Counted from the stretch's first letter, positions 9,442 through 17,047 are shown. The stretch: DNA of 64,000 bases from Spongiihabitans sp963422685 (GCA_963422685.1 OY730442.1:868001-932000), one strand, 5' to 3'. Translations and numbers: made by a program. Notes: generated from the sequence alone by a model not told the origin.

Positions 9442-9477
9442 TTGCGAATCTTTGGTTGAAATTATTGCGAATCTTTG
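9442..9477 (+). other. left end repeats of the Mu-like remnant
   Basis: Two direct copies of a 14-bp motif, TTGCGAATCTTTGG (9442-9455) and ATTGCGAATCTTTG (9464-9477), are spaced one every 22 bp. The same motif appears twice in inverted orientation at 16962-16997. Paired, inverted end repeats are what Mu-type transposases bind. The phage-type genes lie between the two sets. A short dyad, GTTTGACGATGTCAA, follows at about 9517 and has a counterpart (GTTTGACTATGTCAA) at 16935. Confidence 0.65.
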
Positions 9478-9540
9478 TGCGCAATTTCATGTTGCTGCGA
9501 GGAAAACCCAACGGTCGTTTGACGATGTCAACACGGGGAA

Positions 9541-9603
9541 ATACCGTCCTGAAGCGTCCTGATACCGTCCTGAAGCGTCCTGATACCGTCCTGAAACGTC
9601 CTG
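9541..9603. repeat. three tandem 21-bp repeats
   Basis: Three copies of a 21-bp unit (ATACCGTCCTGAAGCGTCCT plus G) run head to tail; the third has one G-to-A change. The unit itself contains two CGTCCTGA half-units. The period is a multiple of three, so every frame carries a 7-residue repeat (minus strand: RTLQDGI). It lies between the prophage left end and the sulfurtransferase-like gene. A coding role is possible but not supported by a start or binding site. Confidence 0.9.
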
Positions 9604-9672
9604 AGCGGGTATTGTATTGCACTGATTAGAAAGTATTGACCAGCCGGCGCCAACAACAATAGGCGTAACACA

Positions 9673-9720
9673 GCCGCCACGGTTAGCGTTCTAACGCGAA
9701 ACTCTGGCGGCTTTCTTTCC
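9673..9720 (+). terminator. compound palindrome, terminator-like
   Basis: Outer arms GCCGCCA (9673-9679) and TGGCGGC (9705-9711) enclose an inner hairpin GCGTTCTAACGC. TTTCTTTCC follows on the + strand. The nesting of two palindromes is unusual; it could be a terminator or a protein-binding site at the left end of the phage remnant. Confidence 0.5.
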
Positions 9721-9765
9721 TGCTTGCCGCCCGCCTGCCTGTTGCAGACAGGGGCAGGCAGGTGT

Positions 9766-10697
9766 TCATTCACACACCCCCCACTCATGGCAAGCCGTGC
9801 CGAATTCGGCTTCTGATTCATCCTGTGGCGTAAGAGTGTACTGCCGTCCGCCGCGGCTGGTTTTCGACCACTTCACCACTTCATGGATGCCGTGAGTGGT
9901 GTGGTGGATGCCTCCTGCTCTACCGACCCGTCCGGCCACTGGGAAGAACGTACTCATGCTATGCTTGCTGGCTTCGGTTACTTTCGCTTCCCATGCGGCT
10001 ATCCGTTCAATCTGTTCCGGGTATTTTTCAGCGATTTTGCGCACTTCAGCCTTGCGGGACATGATGCAAGGGAAGCACCCGACCCGCTTGAATCCCTGGG
10101 CATACAGCGGGTTAGGTTTGATGTTGTGGCGCGAGATTATAGCCCAGACATCAGAAAGCGACCAGTCAATCAGGGGCCGGTAGACGACCAGCTTGCCGCC
10201 TGGATCCTGCATTCGCTGAAACTTCGGTAGGAGTGAGCGGGCGCGGGACTCTTCGCGGCGTACGCCCTGCCATGATATTACGCCCCGTCCGGTGTCCCAG
10301 ACCGGCTTGAACATATTCTCGCGGATAGGCTTTATCTTCAATTCCTCTGTGCAGAATCTTGCCTTGGTAGACGGGAAGCGACTTTTAAGCAGGGTTAGGT
10401 CTTGAAACGGATTGCCGGTGGGTTGTTTGGCCGCGAGGGCTTGTTTGATTTTATGACTGCTAATGCCTTCGGCCGCCCAGCGTTCGTTCAGTTTTATCCG
10501 GTGTTTCCTGAACTTATGCGAGAAATCCGCCCGTACCCAGACAATCGGTGGGCCGCCGGTGGCTTTGGGCAGGTTCTTAATATAAGAATATGTCTCTGGG
10601 GCTTCGTTTCCGGTATCGGCGAATACGGCCAGAAAGGGCTTGCCGCGCTCGCGGTGGAGTCCTTGCCGCCGGATATGTTTAGGATGTGGCGCGGCAT
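9766..10697 (-). pseudogene. PAPS-reductase-family phage protein, frameshifted
   Basis: The N-terminus, starting at 10697, reads MPRHILNISGGKDSTA, with the PP-loop (SGGKDS) that binds ATP in the PAPS reductase/sulfotransferase-like family. The sequence then leaves the frame; the rest (ERGKPFLAVFADTGNEAPET onward) continues in the frame that is open from 10758. The break is near 10650 and by comparison with the family a few codons are missing, so a deletion is likely. Downstream are the conserved VRREESRAR, the GCFPCI cysteine pair (about residue 220) and the terminal HEWGVCE. Phage versions are often linked to DNA modification or to sulfur activation; the role here is unknown. Confidence 0.8.
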
Positions 10698-10743
10698 CCT
10701 GCCCTTTCGCTAACCGGCCCGTCCATGCCCGGCAGCATTGTAC

Positions 10744-11217
10744 TAGCTCGTCCCGCAACCGTTTTGAGGAGGGTCGTCATGAGTATACGGGTCGCGGATT
10801 GAATTGATCTTGCAGGACATCCAGCACCCGGCCGGCACCCCGCCCCGGCGTCAGTAGGGACAGGCCCCCGTGCCTGTCCAGGCCGTGCCTGTCCGGATGA
10901 AGGACAACCACAGGGGGTTGTCCCTGCATTGTCGTTATCGGACATCGAAAGGTATGCCCGGAAAAATCTCAAATACGGGAGCAGCATGACGCCAGGGGCT
11001 TCAAGCTGCTGTGGGCGCAGTTGAAAGACGGCCCCGAACCGACTGCGGTGGTCATGGACCAGGCCTGCGATACCGACGCCACACAGCCGGCACACCGGGG
11101 CATTGAAGCCGTGATTCCCGCCAGGGCGAACCGCACCGAGCGGCTTCCCCATGACCGGGAGAAGTACCAGCTGGGTCAGAAGGTGGAGCGGTTCTTCAAC
11201 CAACCCAAACATTTTCG
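10744..11217 (+). mobile_element. IS5/IS427-like remnant (copy 2), both ends lost
   Basis: From TCCCGCAACCGTTTTGAGGA to CCCAAACATTTTCG this is nearly identical to 50143-50580. It encodes the C-terminal part of an IS5-family transposase (MKDGPEPTAVVMDQACDTDA from 11021, including the QACDTDA aspartate region and VERFFNQPKHF). The left terminal repeat is missing except for a CTAG, and the right end is cut at the phage gpG stop codon. It lies between two phage genes, so it entered the remnant. Confidence 0.85.
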
Positions 11218-11760
11218 CTAACCGCCCGGCCCAGTCCAGGCATCTTGCAGATGGTCATGGACAATATCCACGATATCGCGTTCGTCATCCGCGGACAAAC
11301 CAAGGAAGGGGCGGGCGGGGATGTCGGAACCCGGATGCTCCACCTTTTTCACCGGATGTTTGCCGCCGGGCCAGGCCAGGGCCTTCTTGCTGCGTGGTCG
11401 GATGGTATGCGCCCGGGTTTTGCCGCCGAACTGGTGAATCGCAGCGTACACCCGGTCGGAGCCGAACAGCAGCGTATTGCCGCTTACCTGCCAGCGCAGA
11501 GTGCCGCTCAAGTGGCCATCCAGCATCAGAATCTTGTTCGCGTTGCGTTTCTTGGCGCTCTTGTATTGTGGGGAAAGGGCTTGCCACAAACTACCGTCCG
11601 GCGCGGTTTGTTGGGTAAAGCGCTGTCGGGTGGAATCCAGCAAGTGCTCGCCGATGTCCTTGAGCACTGGCGACAGATTCTTGCCTGATTGCAGCAATCG
11701 GTTGAGTGCATGGCGCACTTGCTGATCGTCCAGCTCGACCCGGAACTTAACCCCGCTCAT
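11218..11760 (-). CDS. phage virion morphogenesis protein (Mu gpG-like)
   Basis: A 180-aa protein of the phage virion morphogenesis family (PF05069), which acts in head/tail assembly of Mu-like phages. Visible family features are LKDIGEHLLDSTRQRF (about 37), APDGSLWQALSPQY (about 53), ILMLDGHLSGTLRW (about 77), IHQFGGKTRAH (about 110) and RPFLGLSADD near the C-terminus. Its ATG overlaps the stop of the upstream ASCH gene by four bases. The IS remnant begins at its stop codon. Confidence 0.88.
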   Translation of the reverse strand: MSGVKFRVELDDQQVRHALNRLLQSGKNLSPVLKDIGEHLLDSTRQRFTQQTAPDGSLWQALSPQYKSAKKRNANKILMLDGHLSGTLRWQVSGNTLLFGSDRVYAAIHQFGGKTRAHTIRPRSKKALAWPGGKHPVKKVEHPGSDIPARPFLGLSADDERDIVDIVHDHLQDAWTGPGG

Positions 11761-12161
11761 CGGGCCGCATCCGGTGTATCCCAGTGCACCATCTGCCCCT
11801 CAAAGGGCAGGCCGTAAGTATCCCGGAACCAGTTCTGCATGTCTGTAAAATCCACAAAGCCATCGCCTTGGGCGATCACCCGAGTCAACGCCGCCTCTGG
11901 CGGCGAATCCAGCGGGGTCAATCTTTCCCCGGACACTGGCTTAAGCCAAAGTACAAGTCCGGAATCATCAATACGTATCGGTCCCGCATCAGTACAAACC
12001 GCCTCGCCCAGCTTGCGGCACAATCTTGTACGCATACCCGTATACAGATACAGTCGGTCACCGACTTTGAACGGGCGCTTACGCCAGGGTCGTATAGTGG
12101 AGCGTTTGGAACCGTCCGCCACCAGCGGGGCAAATCTTTTCTGGAAGTTAAGTGCGGGCAT
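11757..12161 (-). CDS. ASCH-domain protein
   Basis: A 134-aa protein with an ASCH/PUA-like fold: the N-terminal LNFQKRFAPLVADGSKRSTI is the ASCH signature (K-S/T-I-R), followed by a GDRLYLYTGMR strand and a TDMQNWFRDTYG helix near residue 107. ASCH proteins in phages are thought to bind RNA or nucleotides; the role is unknown. It overlaps gpG by four bases (ATGA). Confidence 0.82.
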   Translation of the reverse strand: MPALNFQKRFAPLVADGSKRSTIRPWRKRPFKVGDRLYLYTGMRTRLCRKLGEAVCTDAGPIRIDDSGLVLWLKPVSGERLTPLDSPPEAALTRVIAQGDGFVDFTDMQNWFRDTYGLPFEGQMVHWDTPDAAR

Positions 12162-12170
12162 TGTTTCTTT

Positions 12171-12611
12171 TCATCGATAGGATGGCCGGCCAATCAGCGG
12201 GGCGGATAGATTATGCGGGGGCGGAAAGGCACTAATCGCAAAGTCCAGCGCCGAGCTTATGTGCAATTCTTCATTGGGTTTTCTGCCGTATTTTCGCGTT
12301 ATAAGCGTTGCGGCCCGTTCCTCGCGCTTGTAGTGCATCGGGCACAGGCCGCGGGAAAAAGCCTGTTTCCGGCAGCCCGTAGCGAAACACGGCGGGTTGC
12401 GGCGAAGCCAATCCTGCTGGTAGTGTTTCTTGCACAGTCCGCGGCTTTTGTTCGGGAGCGAACATCCGGCAACGGAACAGTGCGGGCTTTTTTTGGCTTT
12501 GGCTTTGGGCTGGCGGGGTTTTTTGCGCCAGGCACGCAGGTAGTGCATGGAACACAGTCCGGCGCTCCTGGCTGCTTTATTACAGCCGATGGTTTTGCAG
12601 ATGTCAGACAT
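12171..12611 (-). CDS. triple Cys/His-knuckle phage protein
   Basis: A 146-aa basic protein built of three similar units: CKTIGCNKAARSAGLCSMHY, CSVAGCSLPNKSRGLCKKHY and CFATGCRKQAFSRGLCPMHY. Each has C-x4-C-x8-C-x2-H spacing, a likely zinc knuckle. Such proteins occur in phages and may contact nucleic acid; function not established. The C-terminal 30 residues (LDFAIS-FPPPHNLSAPLIG) are shared with the protein at 12811-13137, so the two are duplicates. Confidence 0.7.
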   Translation of the reverse strand: MSDICKTIGCNKAARSAGLCSMHYLRAWRKKPRQPKAKAKKSPHCSVAGCSLPNKSRGLCKKHYQQDWLRRNPPCFATGCRKQAFSRGLCPMHYKREERAATLITRKYGRKPNEELHISSALDFAISAFPPPHNLSAPLIGRPSYR

Positions 12612-12614
12612 CTG

Positions 12615-12821
12615 TCACCGCCGTTTGCGCCTAGCCGCAAATGAGCGCTTCCCGTGTTTCCAATTGCGCGGATGATCGTTCCTGGACGGCCGACCGCTGC
12701 TGGGGACACCCCGGTGGGTCGGATTTTCAGCCGGGAAGCCATTCGCCCAGGGCGAATCCGGGTTGTCCTGTTCGGCGGCTAATGCGCCCAGCACCAGGGG
12801 CAACACTTGCTTAGGCTTCAT
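12615..12821 (-). CDS. small phage protein with MKP-VLGAL N-terminus
   Basis: A 68-aa protein when started at the Met of MKPKQVLPLVLGALAAE. The same N-terminal pattern (MKPxxxxPxVLGALxxE, then NP-S) begins the protein at 14017-14211, so this is one of two paralogues in the remnant. The C-terminus is strongly basic. Function unknown. An upstream Met in frame (12854) is possible. Confidence 0.5.
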   Translation of the reverse strand: MKPKQVLPLVLGALAAEQDNPDSPWANGFPAENPTHRGVPSSGRPSRNDHPRNWKHGKRSFAARRKRR

Positions 12822-13137
12822 GGCCGGCCTGCATATTATAGGATGGCCCGCCAATCAGCGGGGCAGATATATTATGTGGGAGCGGAAAGGTACTAATCGC
12901 AAAGTCCAACCGAACACTTTCGGGTGTGACTGCGTGCGGCGAGCTTTTGACTAAGCCGGCGGCTCTCTTCGGGGCGGGCTGGTCGGCCAGGGGGCCGGCG
13001 GCTCTGCCCATTCCATTTTGTTGTCTCCAGTAGAGTTGGTAATGTTTGTTGCACAGTCCGCGCGCTTTGATCTTGCCGCTGCAGCCGTCAATGGAACACA
13101 GTCCATTGCGGCCGCCGGCTGTTTTGCAATTCAGCAC
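12811..13137 (-). CDS. single Cys/His-knuckle phage protein
   Basis: A 108-aa paralogue of the protein at 12171-12611 with one clear knuckle (CSIDGCSGKIKARGLCNKHY, residues 14-33), a proline/alanine linker, and the shared tail LDFAISTFPLPHNISAPLIG. It overlaps the MKP-type gene. Probably derived by duplication with loss of two knuckles. Function unknown. Confidence 0.6.
   Translation of the reverse strand: MLNCKTAGGRNGLCSIDGCSGKIKARGLCNKHYQLYWRQQNGMGRAAGPLADQPAPKRAAGLVKSSPHAVTPESVRLDFAISTFPLPHNISAPLIGGPSYNMQAGHEA
12838..12905. repeat. 68-bp direct repeat of 12178-12246
   Basis: From TAGGATGGC through CTAATCGCAAAGTCCA this matches about 12178-12246 with a handful of changes. It covers the 3' ends of the two Cys/His-knuckle genes and marks a tandem duplication of the knuckle-plus-MKP gene module. 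Confidence 0.85.
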
Positions 13138-13143
13138 AAGTGG

Positions 13144-13878
13144 TTAAAAACCAGCGGCCTTCGCTGCCAAATCCTGTGCATGGCTGCACAGATTGCGCAA
13201 TTTTTCCGTAGTCGCTTTCCCATGTTTCCGAAGCCTTATCTCTTCATCCAGGGCTATGCAGCTCCTGTACAAAGACTCAAGATTCTCCCGCTCCGGCAAG
13301 GTTACAAAGGCATTCTTTCGCTCTTCTGAAAGCTGGCTCATATTCTCCGGGTTAGACCTGCGCAGAACCTGAAGAATATAATCCACGGCGTGCTCCATCA
13401 TGTGAAGCGACTGCTTCCAGTTGCCTTGGCGGGCGAAGTGGTAAGCTTTCTCCAGTTCAGGCGTCACTTTATTTTTCAATAAGTCATGGAAGTCGGCCTT
13501 CAGCTCCTGCTCCAGGCGATTAAAAATCTCTCCTTGTGTGGGCGCTCTGTTTGCATTATCTCCAGGGGTCATGTCCGGCCCGCTGTAATGGCCCTGTGCT
13601 CGCTGGTCGCGCTCCTCAGGCGTAAGCTCTTCAGTGGCTGCAGGCTCCGACCACTTAACAAGATCCGCTTCATAGATTTGTCGCAGCTGTGTCATGGCGA
13701 TAACCGCGGTGGCCACGGTTTCAAAGTCGGCGTAGGCCTGCTCGGCTTGTGCCAGGGCTTCCCCGGTCAGCGTTGCTCTGGCCTCCTTTACCTTCGCGGC
13801 TTCGGTGTCCCAGCGCGGGGCAAAGCTCTTGCGTAGTGCGGATAGCTCCTCATAGGTTGTGTCTTTTGTGATTCTCAT
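13144..13878 (-). CDS. hypothetical phage protein, helical
   Basis: I take the start at MRITKDTTYEEL (13878) because GAGAG stands a few bases upstream; the open frame reaches to 13962. The 244-aa product is largely charged alpha-helix (EELSALRKSF, ARATLTGEALAQAEQAYADF, EQELKADFHDLLKNKV) without recognisable domain. It lies in the run of minus-strand phage genes. Confidence 0.6.
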   Translation of the reverse strand: MRITKDTTYEELSALRKSFAPRWDTEAAKVKEARATLTGEALAQAEQAYADFETVATAVIAMTQLRQIYEADLVKWSEPAATEELTPEERDQRAQGHYSGPDMTPGDNANRAPTQGEIFNRLEQELKADFHDLLKNKVTPELEKAYHFARQGNWKQSLHMMEHAVDYILQVLRRSNPENMSQLSEERKNAFVTLPERENLESLYRSCIALDEEIRLRKHGKATTEKLRNLCSHAQDLAAKAAGF

Positions 13879-13903
13879 GGTTCTCTCTGCAATGTCGGTT
13901 GAA

Positions 13904-14020
13904 TTAAAAAAAGTATGAAACGGCCAGGACGATGCCAATAATGACCAGCGCGATCGGCCCAAGGCCGAAGACCAGCATTAAGCATCCGTGGATGAATTTC
14001 TCCGGGATAATTTTTTTCAT
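13904..14020 (-). CDS. 38-aa single-pass membrane protein
   Basis: ATG at 14020 overlaps the stop of the upstream MKP-type gene by four bases (ATGA). The product begins MKKIIPEKFIHG and is then one long hydrophobic segment (CLMLVFGLGPIALVIIGIVL) ending SYFF. Tight coupling supports it as a real small gene. The size suggests a holin-like or accessory membrane peptide; function not known. Confidence 0.6.
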   Translation of the reverse strand: MKKIIPEKFIHGCLMLVFGLGPIALVIIGIVLAVSYFF

Positions 14021-14211
14021 GGTTTGTATTGCTCTGTTTTAGTGTTCGGGGCATCTTCCGGGCGCGTTACAGCCTCGGTTAAACGGTCTTTAAGCCAGGC
14101 CGGAAAATCCACAGCAATCCAGCCCGGTGGACCCTTGGCTGAATGGGGGTTCGGAGAGTGCTCGGGGACCAGGGCGCCGAGCACCGCGGGCCAGATCTTT
14201 TCAGGCTTCAT
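14017..14211 (-). CDS. small phage protein, MKP-VLGAL paralogue
   Basis: A 64-aa protein, MKPEKIWPAVLGALVPEHSP at the start, paralogous to 12615-12821. It is coupled by four-base overlap to the small membrane protein and overlaps the end of the next gene upstream (14201) by 11 bases. Function unknown. Confidence 0.6.
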   Translation of the reverse strand: MKPEKIWPAVLGALVPEHSPNPHSAKGPPGWIAVDFPAWLKDRLTEAVTRPEDAPNTKTEQYKP

Positions 14212-14551
14212 GTGTTCCCTCTACGCCACGGCTTTCGCGCTGTGCGGTACGCTTTCGCAGCGCTCTATACGCATCTCTCAGATGCACTATAGCATCGGCA
14301 TTCTCGGTGCAGGTAAACTTGCCGTTGCTGGCATTTTGATAAAACCACAGGCGCTCAATCAGCGCATCGATGACCGTCTCCATAAAGGCGCCATTCGGCT
14401 CCTTGCGTTCATCTCCGCGCCCCAGCGGGCCGTTTTGCCAGCTGATACACAGGCCAGTAGCGCTGGCCACCCCGCCAGCCGGATTGCCGTTGGCGTCTAG
14501 CCAGTTTTCATATGTAAGTGTCTGACTTTCAGGTGTAGTTAGCTTGGTCAT
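14201..14551 (-). CDS. probable Acb2/Tad1-like anti-defence protein
   Basis: A 116-aa protein whose C-terminal half has the pattern FxCxENAxAI-x-L-RxA-x-LxxRTxxRxxRGVEGTH (from about residue 78), and whose middle has WQNGPLGRGDERKEPNGAF followed by TVIDALIERLWFYQ. I recall this pattern from phage proteins annotated with the Acb2/Tad1 domain, which sequester cyclic nucleotide signals of CBASS or Thoeris. The Asn-to-Arg distance (17) and the two Arg four apart agree with what I remember of Tad1 ligand contacts. This is pattern memory, not a search result. It lies between dam and the small phage genes. Confidence 0.55.
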   Translation of the reverse strand: MTKLTTPESQTLTYENWLDANGNPAGGVASATGLCISWQNGPLGRGDERKEPNGAFMETVIDALIERLWFYQNASNGKFTCTENADAIVHLRDAYRALRKRTAQRESRGVEGTHEA

Positions 14552-15440
14552 AGTTTTTATGCGGGGCTTGCCCCGGGTTGGGTTGTTGTTGATACTTGGG
14601 CGTGGGCCATTGCAGATTGTCCGACACGATCATGCGCTCCGTAGTCGATCGCTTGTGTTGCAGCGAATAGCGTGCAGGGTTGGCGTACTGCCGTCGATTG
14701 CGATACCACTGCCGCACCTCGGGTGTGTCGTCATAAGTCAACAGCCACCGACGCTTCAGCTTTTGCAGCTCCGCCGCCAGTAGCCGGTGATCCGCCCGGT
14801 CGAATTGCTGTCGATACAATCGCCGGCCCTGGCTCACGTAAGGCGGGTCAACAAAAAATAACGCCGGCGCAGTTTGTGGAATATTGAAAGTGTGCTGGAC
14901 GATAAAATCGCTCGCGTCCCCACAGTACAGATGTATCTGATCGCGGTATTGCGCTACCCGCTCAATGCGGCGGATTAACTCGCCGCGGTTAAAGCGGCAG
15001 TCCAGAGCATAGTTGCCATCTTGCGCCATCCCACCGATGACGCCGGCGTCCAAAATGCCAGAACGATTGGTGCGGTTGAGGAACAGCACGGCAAAGCCCA
15101 TATCAACAAGCCCCTGATTATGTGAGCTAAGATATATCGCACGCTGACGATGCCATTCGTCCAACGTGACCGGAGTGTTCAAAATGCGCCGAACAAGCTG
15201 TGCCGTGTGGTGCAGCACACAAAACCAAAATGCCCAGATGGCCCGGTCGTAATCATTAATATGGATGTGACGCACGTGGCCGGCGTACAGCAGCCGCAAG
15301 GCCAGACCAGCGCCGCCACAAAACGGCTCGGCGTAATGGCCGTCCTTAAGATTGTTCTCCTTAAGGATATTGACCAATAGCGGATACTGTGACGCCTTGC
15401 CGCCGGGATAACGCAAAGGTGAAGGGGAGCGAGCAGTCAT
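14529..15440 (-). CDS. phage DNA adenine methylase, Dam-type
   Basis: An N6-adenine DNA methyltransferase of the D12 class. The SAM-binding RYPGGK motif is at residues 10-15 and EPFCGGAGLAL at about 38; the catalytic DPPY is at about 197 (FFVDPPYVSQG). I start it at MTARSPSPLRYPGG (15440), with AGGG 8 bases upstream; the frame is open to 15455. The 303-aa length is usual. It overlaps the Acb2/Tad1-like gene by about 20 bases. Phage Dam proteins protect against host restriction. Confidence 0.9.
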   Translation of the reverse strand: MTARSPSPLRYPGGKASQYPLLVNILKENNLKDGHYAEPFCGGAGLALRLLYAGHVRHIHINDYDRAIWAFWFCVLHHTAQLVRRILNTPVTLDEWHRQRAIYLSSHNQGLVDMGFAVLFLNRTNRSGILDAGVIGGMAQDGNYALDCRFNRGELIRRIERVAQYRDQIHLYCGDASDFIVQHTFNIPQTAPALFFVDPPYVSQGRRLYRQQFDRADHRLLAAELQKLKRRWLLTYDDTPEVRQWYRNRRQYANPARYSLQHKRSTTERMIVSDNLQWPTPKYQQQPNPGQAPHKNYDQANYT

Positions 15441-15630
15441 ACAATGACCCTGCACTGTGCGCTGGGCTTGTCTTTGGTTTTACACATGGATATACTTGCG
15501 TGGCCTTTTGGCTGCCCCACTAGTGGGTATCGTGACAGGGTAGAACCTGCACGTGGATTGAAATCGATCCAAACAAATCCCAATGGGACGGACCTCTGTC
15601 TGACATGTCTGCCTCTCTTGTAGAGGAGAA

Positions 15631-15657
15631 AGCCGCCTTCGGGCGGCTTTTTTTGTG
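15631..15657 (+). terminator. Rho-independent terminator
   Basis: AAAGCCGCC-TTCG-GGCGGCTTTTTTT: a 9-bp GC-rich stem with a UUCG-type tetraloop and a T-run on the + strand. It lies between dam and the gpF remnant, both on the minus strand, so it would mainly stop + strand transcription; no intact + strand gene precedes it now. Confidence 0.75.
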
Positions 15658-15670
15658 GTCACGCTCCCCG

Positions 15671-16757
15671 TCATTGTCCGTTCTCCTCGCTGGCTGCAAT
15701 CAGCATCCCCTGTCGGTTTTTATTGATCTGTTTGGTGGTTCTCATAGGGATCAGGGTCCAGGCTTCCAGTTGACCGCGCCAGGCATTGGCTACGAAGAAT
15801 AAAGGACGTTCCCCCTTGTCGGTTTTAACGAGTTTGAGCATTCGCACCCGCAGTGCAATTTCCCCGGTTGATTTACTGCGATAGAAGCCGAGCCAGGCTT
15901 CCTGAGGATATTCCAGCAGTTCGGGCAAAAGTGGCAGGTAGGGGCTGCGGCCGGGGTCTTTGGCGATATGCTCGCCCAGCACCTTGGCGTTGACATTGAT
16001 CGGATAAGTGAACCCATTATTGCCGGTGAGGGTGAACACTTTCTCTTCCCCGCCGAGGATGCGGGTCAGTTCGGTCACGGTGGCCTTTGAACCGGTAAGG
16101 TACTCACCCGGCGGTGTAGACGTAGACAGCACTGGAAGGTTTTCGGGTCGGTTGTAGGTAGCCGGTGCGCCGGGTGTGAGCAGGGTCCAGTTGCCGCCGG
16201 GCCCATAGTTACGCATGGCCTGCTGCGCCAGTGGCCGTCCCCAGGCGGCCTCACCGACGTTATAGTTCCATCCCGGGTCAATGCCTTGTGGCACCCGTAC
16301 GCTCTGATTGCCGAATTTTGCGGTGCGCATTTTAATATCCGGTGTCTTGCCGACCGAAAGACTTTTGCTTTTTAGGGAGCGTTCGGATTCTGCCATGACG
16401 CTACACTGACATCCCCACCCATTCGGTGGGTAGTGCGTATCCCAGAAGGGATCATCATGCGGCAGCACCAGATTATGCCAGGCCAGGTGCTGTTGTCTGG
16501 GGTTGACCACGGCATCGCTGTGTACGTAGCGCCAATACGGCCGTGATTTGATGAGTTCCGGGTCGGTGAGTTGTTGATAGCGTCCGGCCTGATAGGCAGT
16601 GCGCAGGTTGGTTTTATAGATAACCCGGGTGCGCCAGTTGCGCCCGCCCTTGTATGCCCAGCCGCGCCGGGCAATGATGTCGTCGAAGTCCTTGCGGAAC
16701 TGTTGCAGGGTAGTGCCCTGGGTAACCGCCTTGTCCACGGCGGCGGAATATTTCACT
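15671..16757 (-). pseudogene. Mu gpF-like head morphogenesis protein, 5'-truncated
   Basis: The preserved C-terminal part of a phage Mu F-like minor head protein. Family features: NWRTRVIYKTNLRTAYQAGR (about 60), PYWRYVHSDA, RQQHLAWHNLVLPHDDPFWD and the cysteine-containing GWGCQCSVMA (about 135). The last 120 residues (TELTRILGG to EAWTLIPM) resemble the PBECR nuclease-like domain often fused to gpF. No start codon exists: the frame runs on into antisense of an unrelated oxygenase fragment at about 16757, so the N-terminal 150 or so residues of the family are gone. Confidence 0.82.
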
Positions 16758-16759
16758 TG

Positions 16760-16909
16760 AAACAAATACCAATCAACCTGCAACCCGGCTCCCTGCTCAT
16801 CTTCGACTCCCGCACCACCCACCACATCACCAAGATCACCACCGGCTCACGCCTCGCACTGGTAGCCTGGTACTGGAAAAAACCCGCCTTACCCAACATA
16901 AAACCATAA
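16760..16909 (+). pseudogene. 2OG-Fe(II) oxygenase C-terminal fragment
   Basis: Only the last 49 codons survive. They read LQPGSLLIFDSRTTHHIT followed by TTGSRLALVAWYW, carrying the distal iron-binding His and the 2-oxoglutarate-binding Arg of the prolyl-hydroxylase/PiuC-like fold. The fragment abuts the truncated gpF gene head to tail at about 16757, a recombination joint. It lies inside the right-hand end repeats. Confidence 0.7.
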
Positions 16910-16961
16910 CCAACCCGCCAAAAATCAAACACCCGTTTGACTATGTCAATACCTCTGCACA

Positions 16962-16997
16962 CTAATGATTCGCAGTTTTCCCGCCCAAAGATTCGCA
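16962..16997 (-). other. right end repeats of the Mu-like remnant
   Basis: CTAATGATTCGCA (16962-16974) and CCAAAGATTCGCA (16985-16997) are, in reverse complement, TGCGAATCATTAG and TGCGAATCTTTGG, matching the two left-end repeats in inverted orientation and with nearly the same spacing. Both ends also share a TGCGCA/TGTGCA next to the inner repeat. This places the outer right boundary of the element near 17000-17030. Confidence 0.65.
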
Positions 16998-17047
16998 CGC
17001 CTTTAGTAATATCAATGCGCTATGGTTCTGTTGCAGGCGATGGCGTA

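Noticed and set aside
9541..9603. CRISPR array
   Set aside because: The repeats are directly adjacent with no spacers.
10679..11212. 177-aa minus-strand frame starting MFGLVEEPLHLL
   Set aside because: It is the antisense of the IS5-type transposase fragment, and the same frame recurs at 50171-50641.
9420..17030. Complete Mu-like prophage
   Set aside because: No transposase A/B, repressor, portal, capsid or tail genes, and gpF is truncated.
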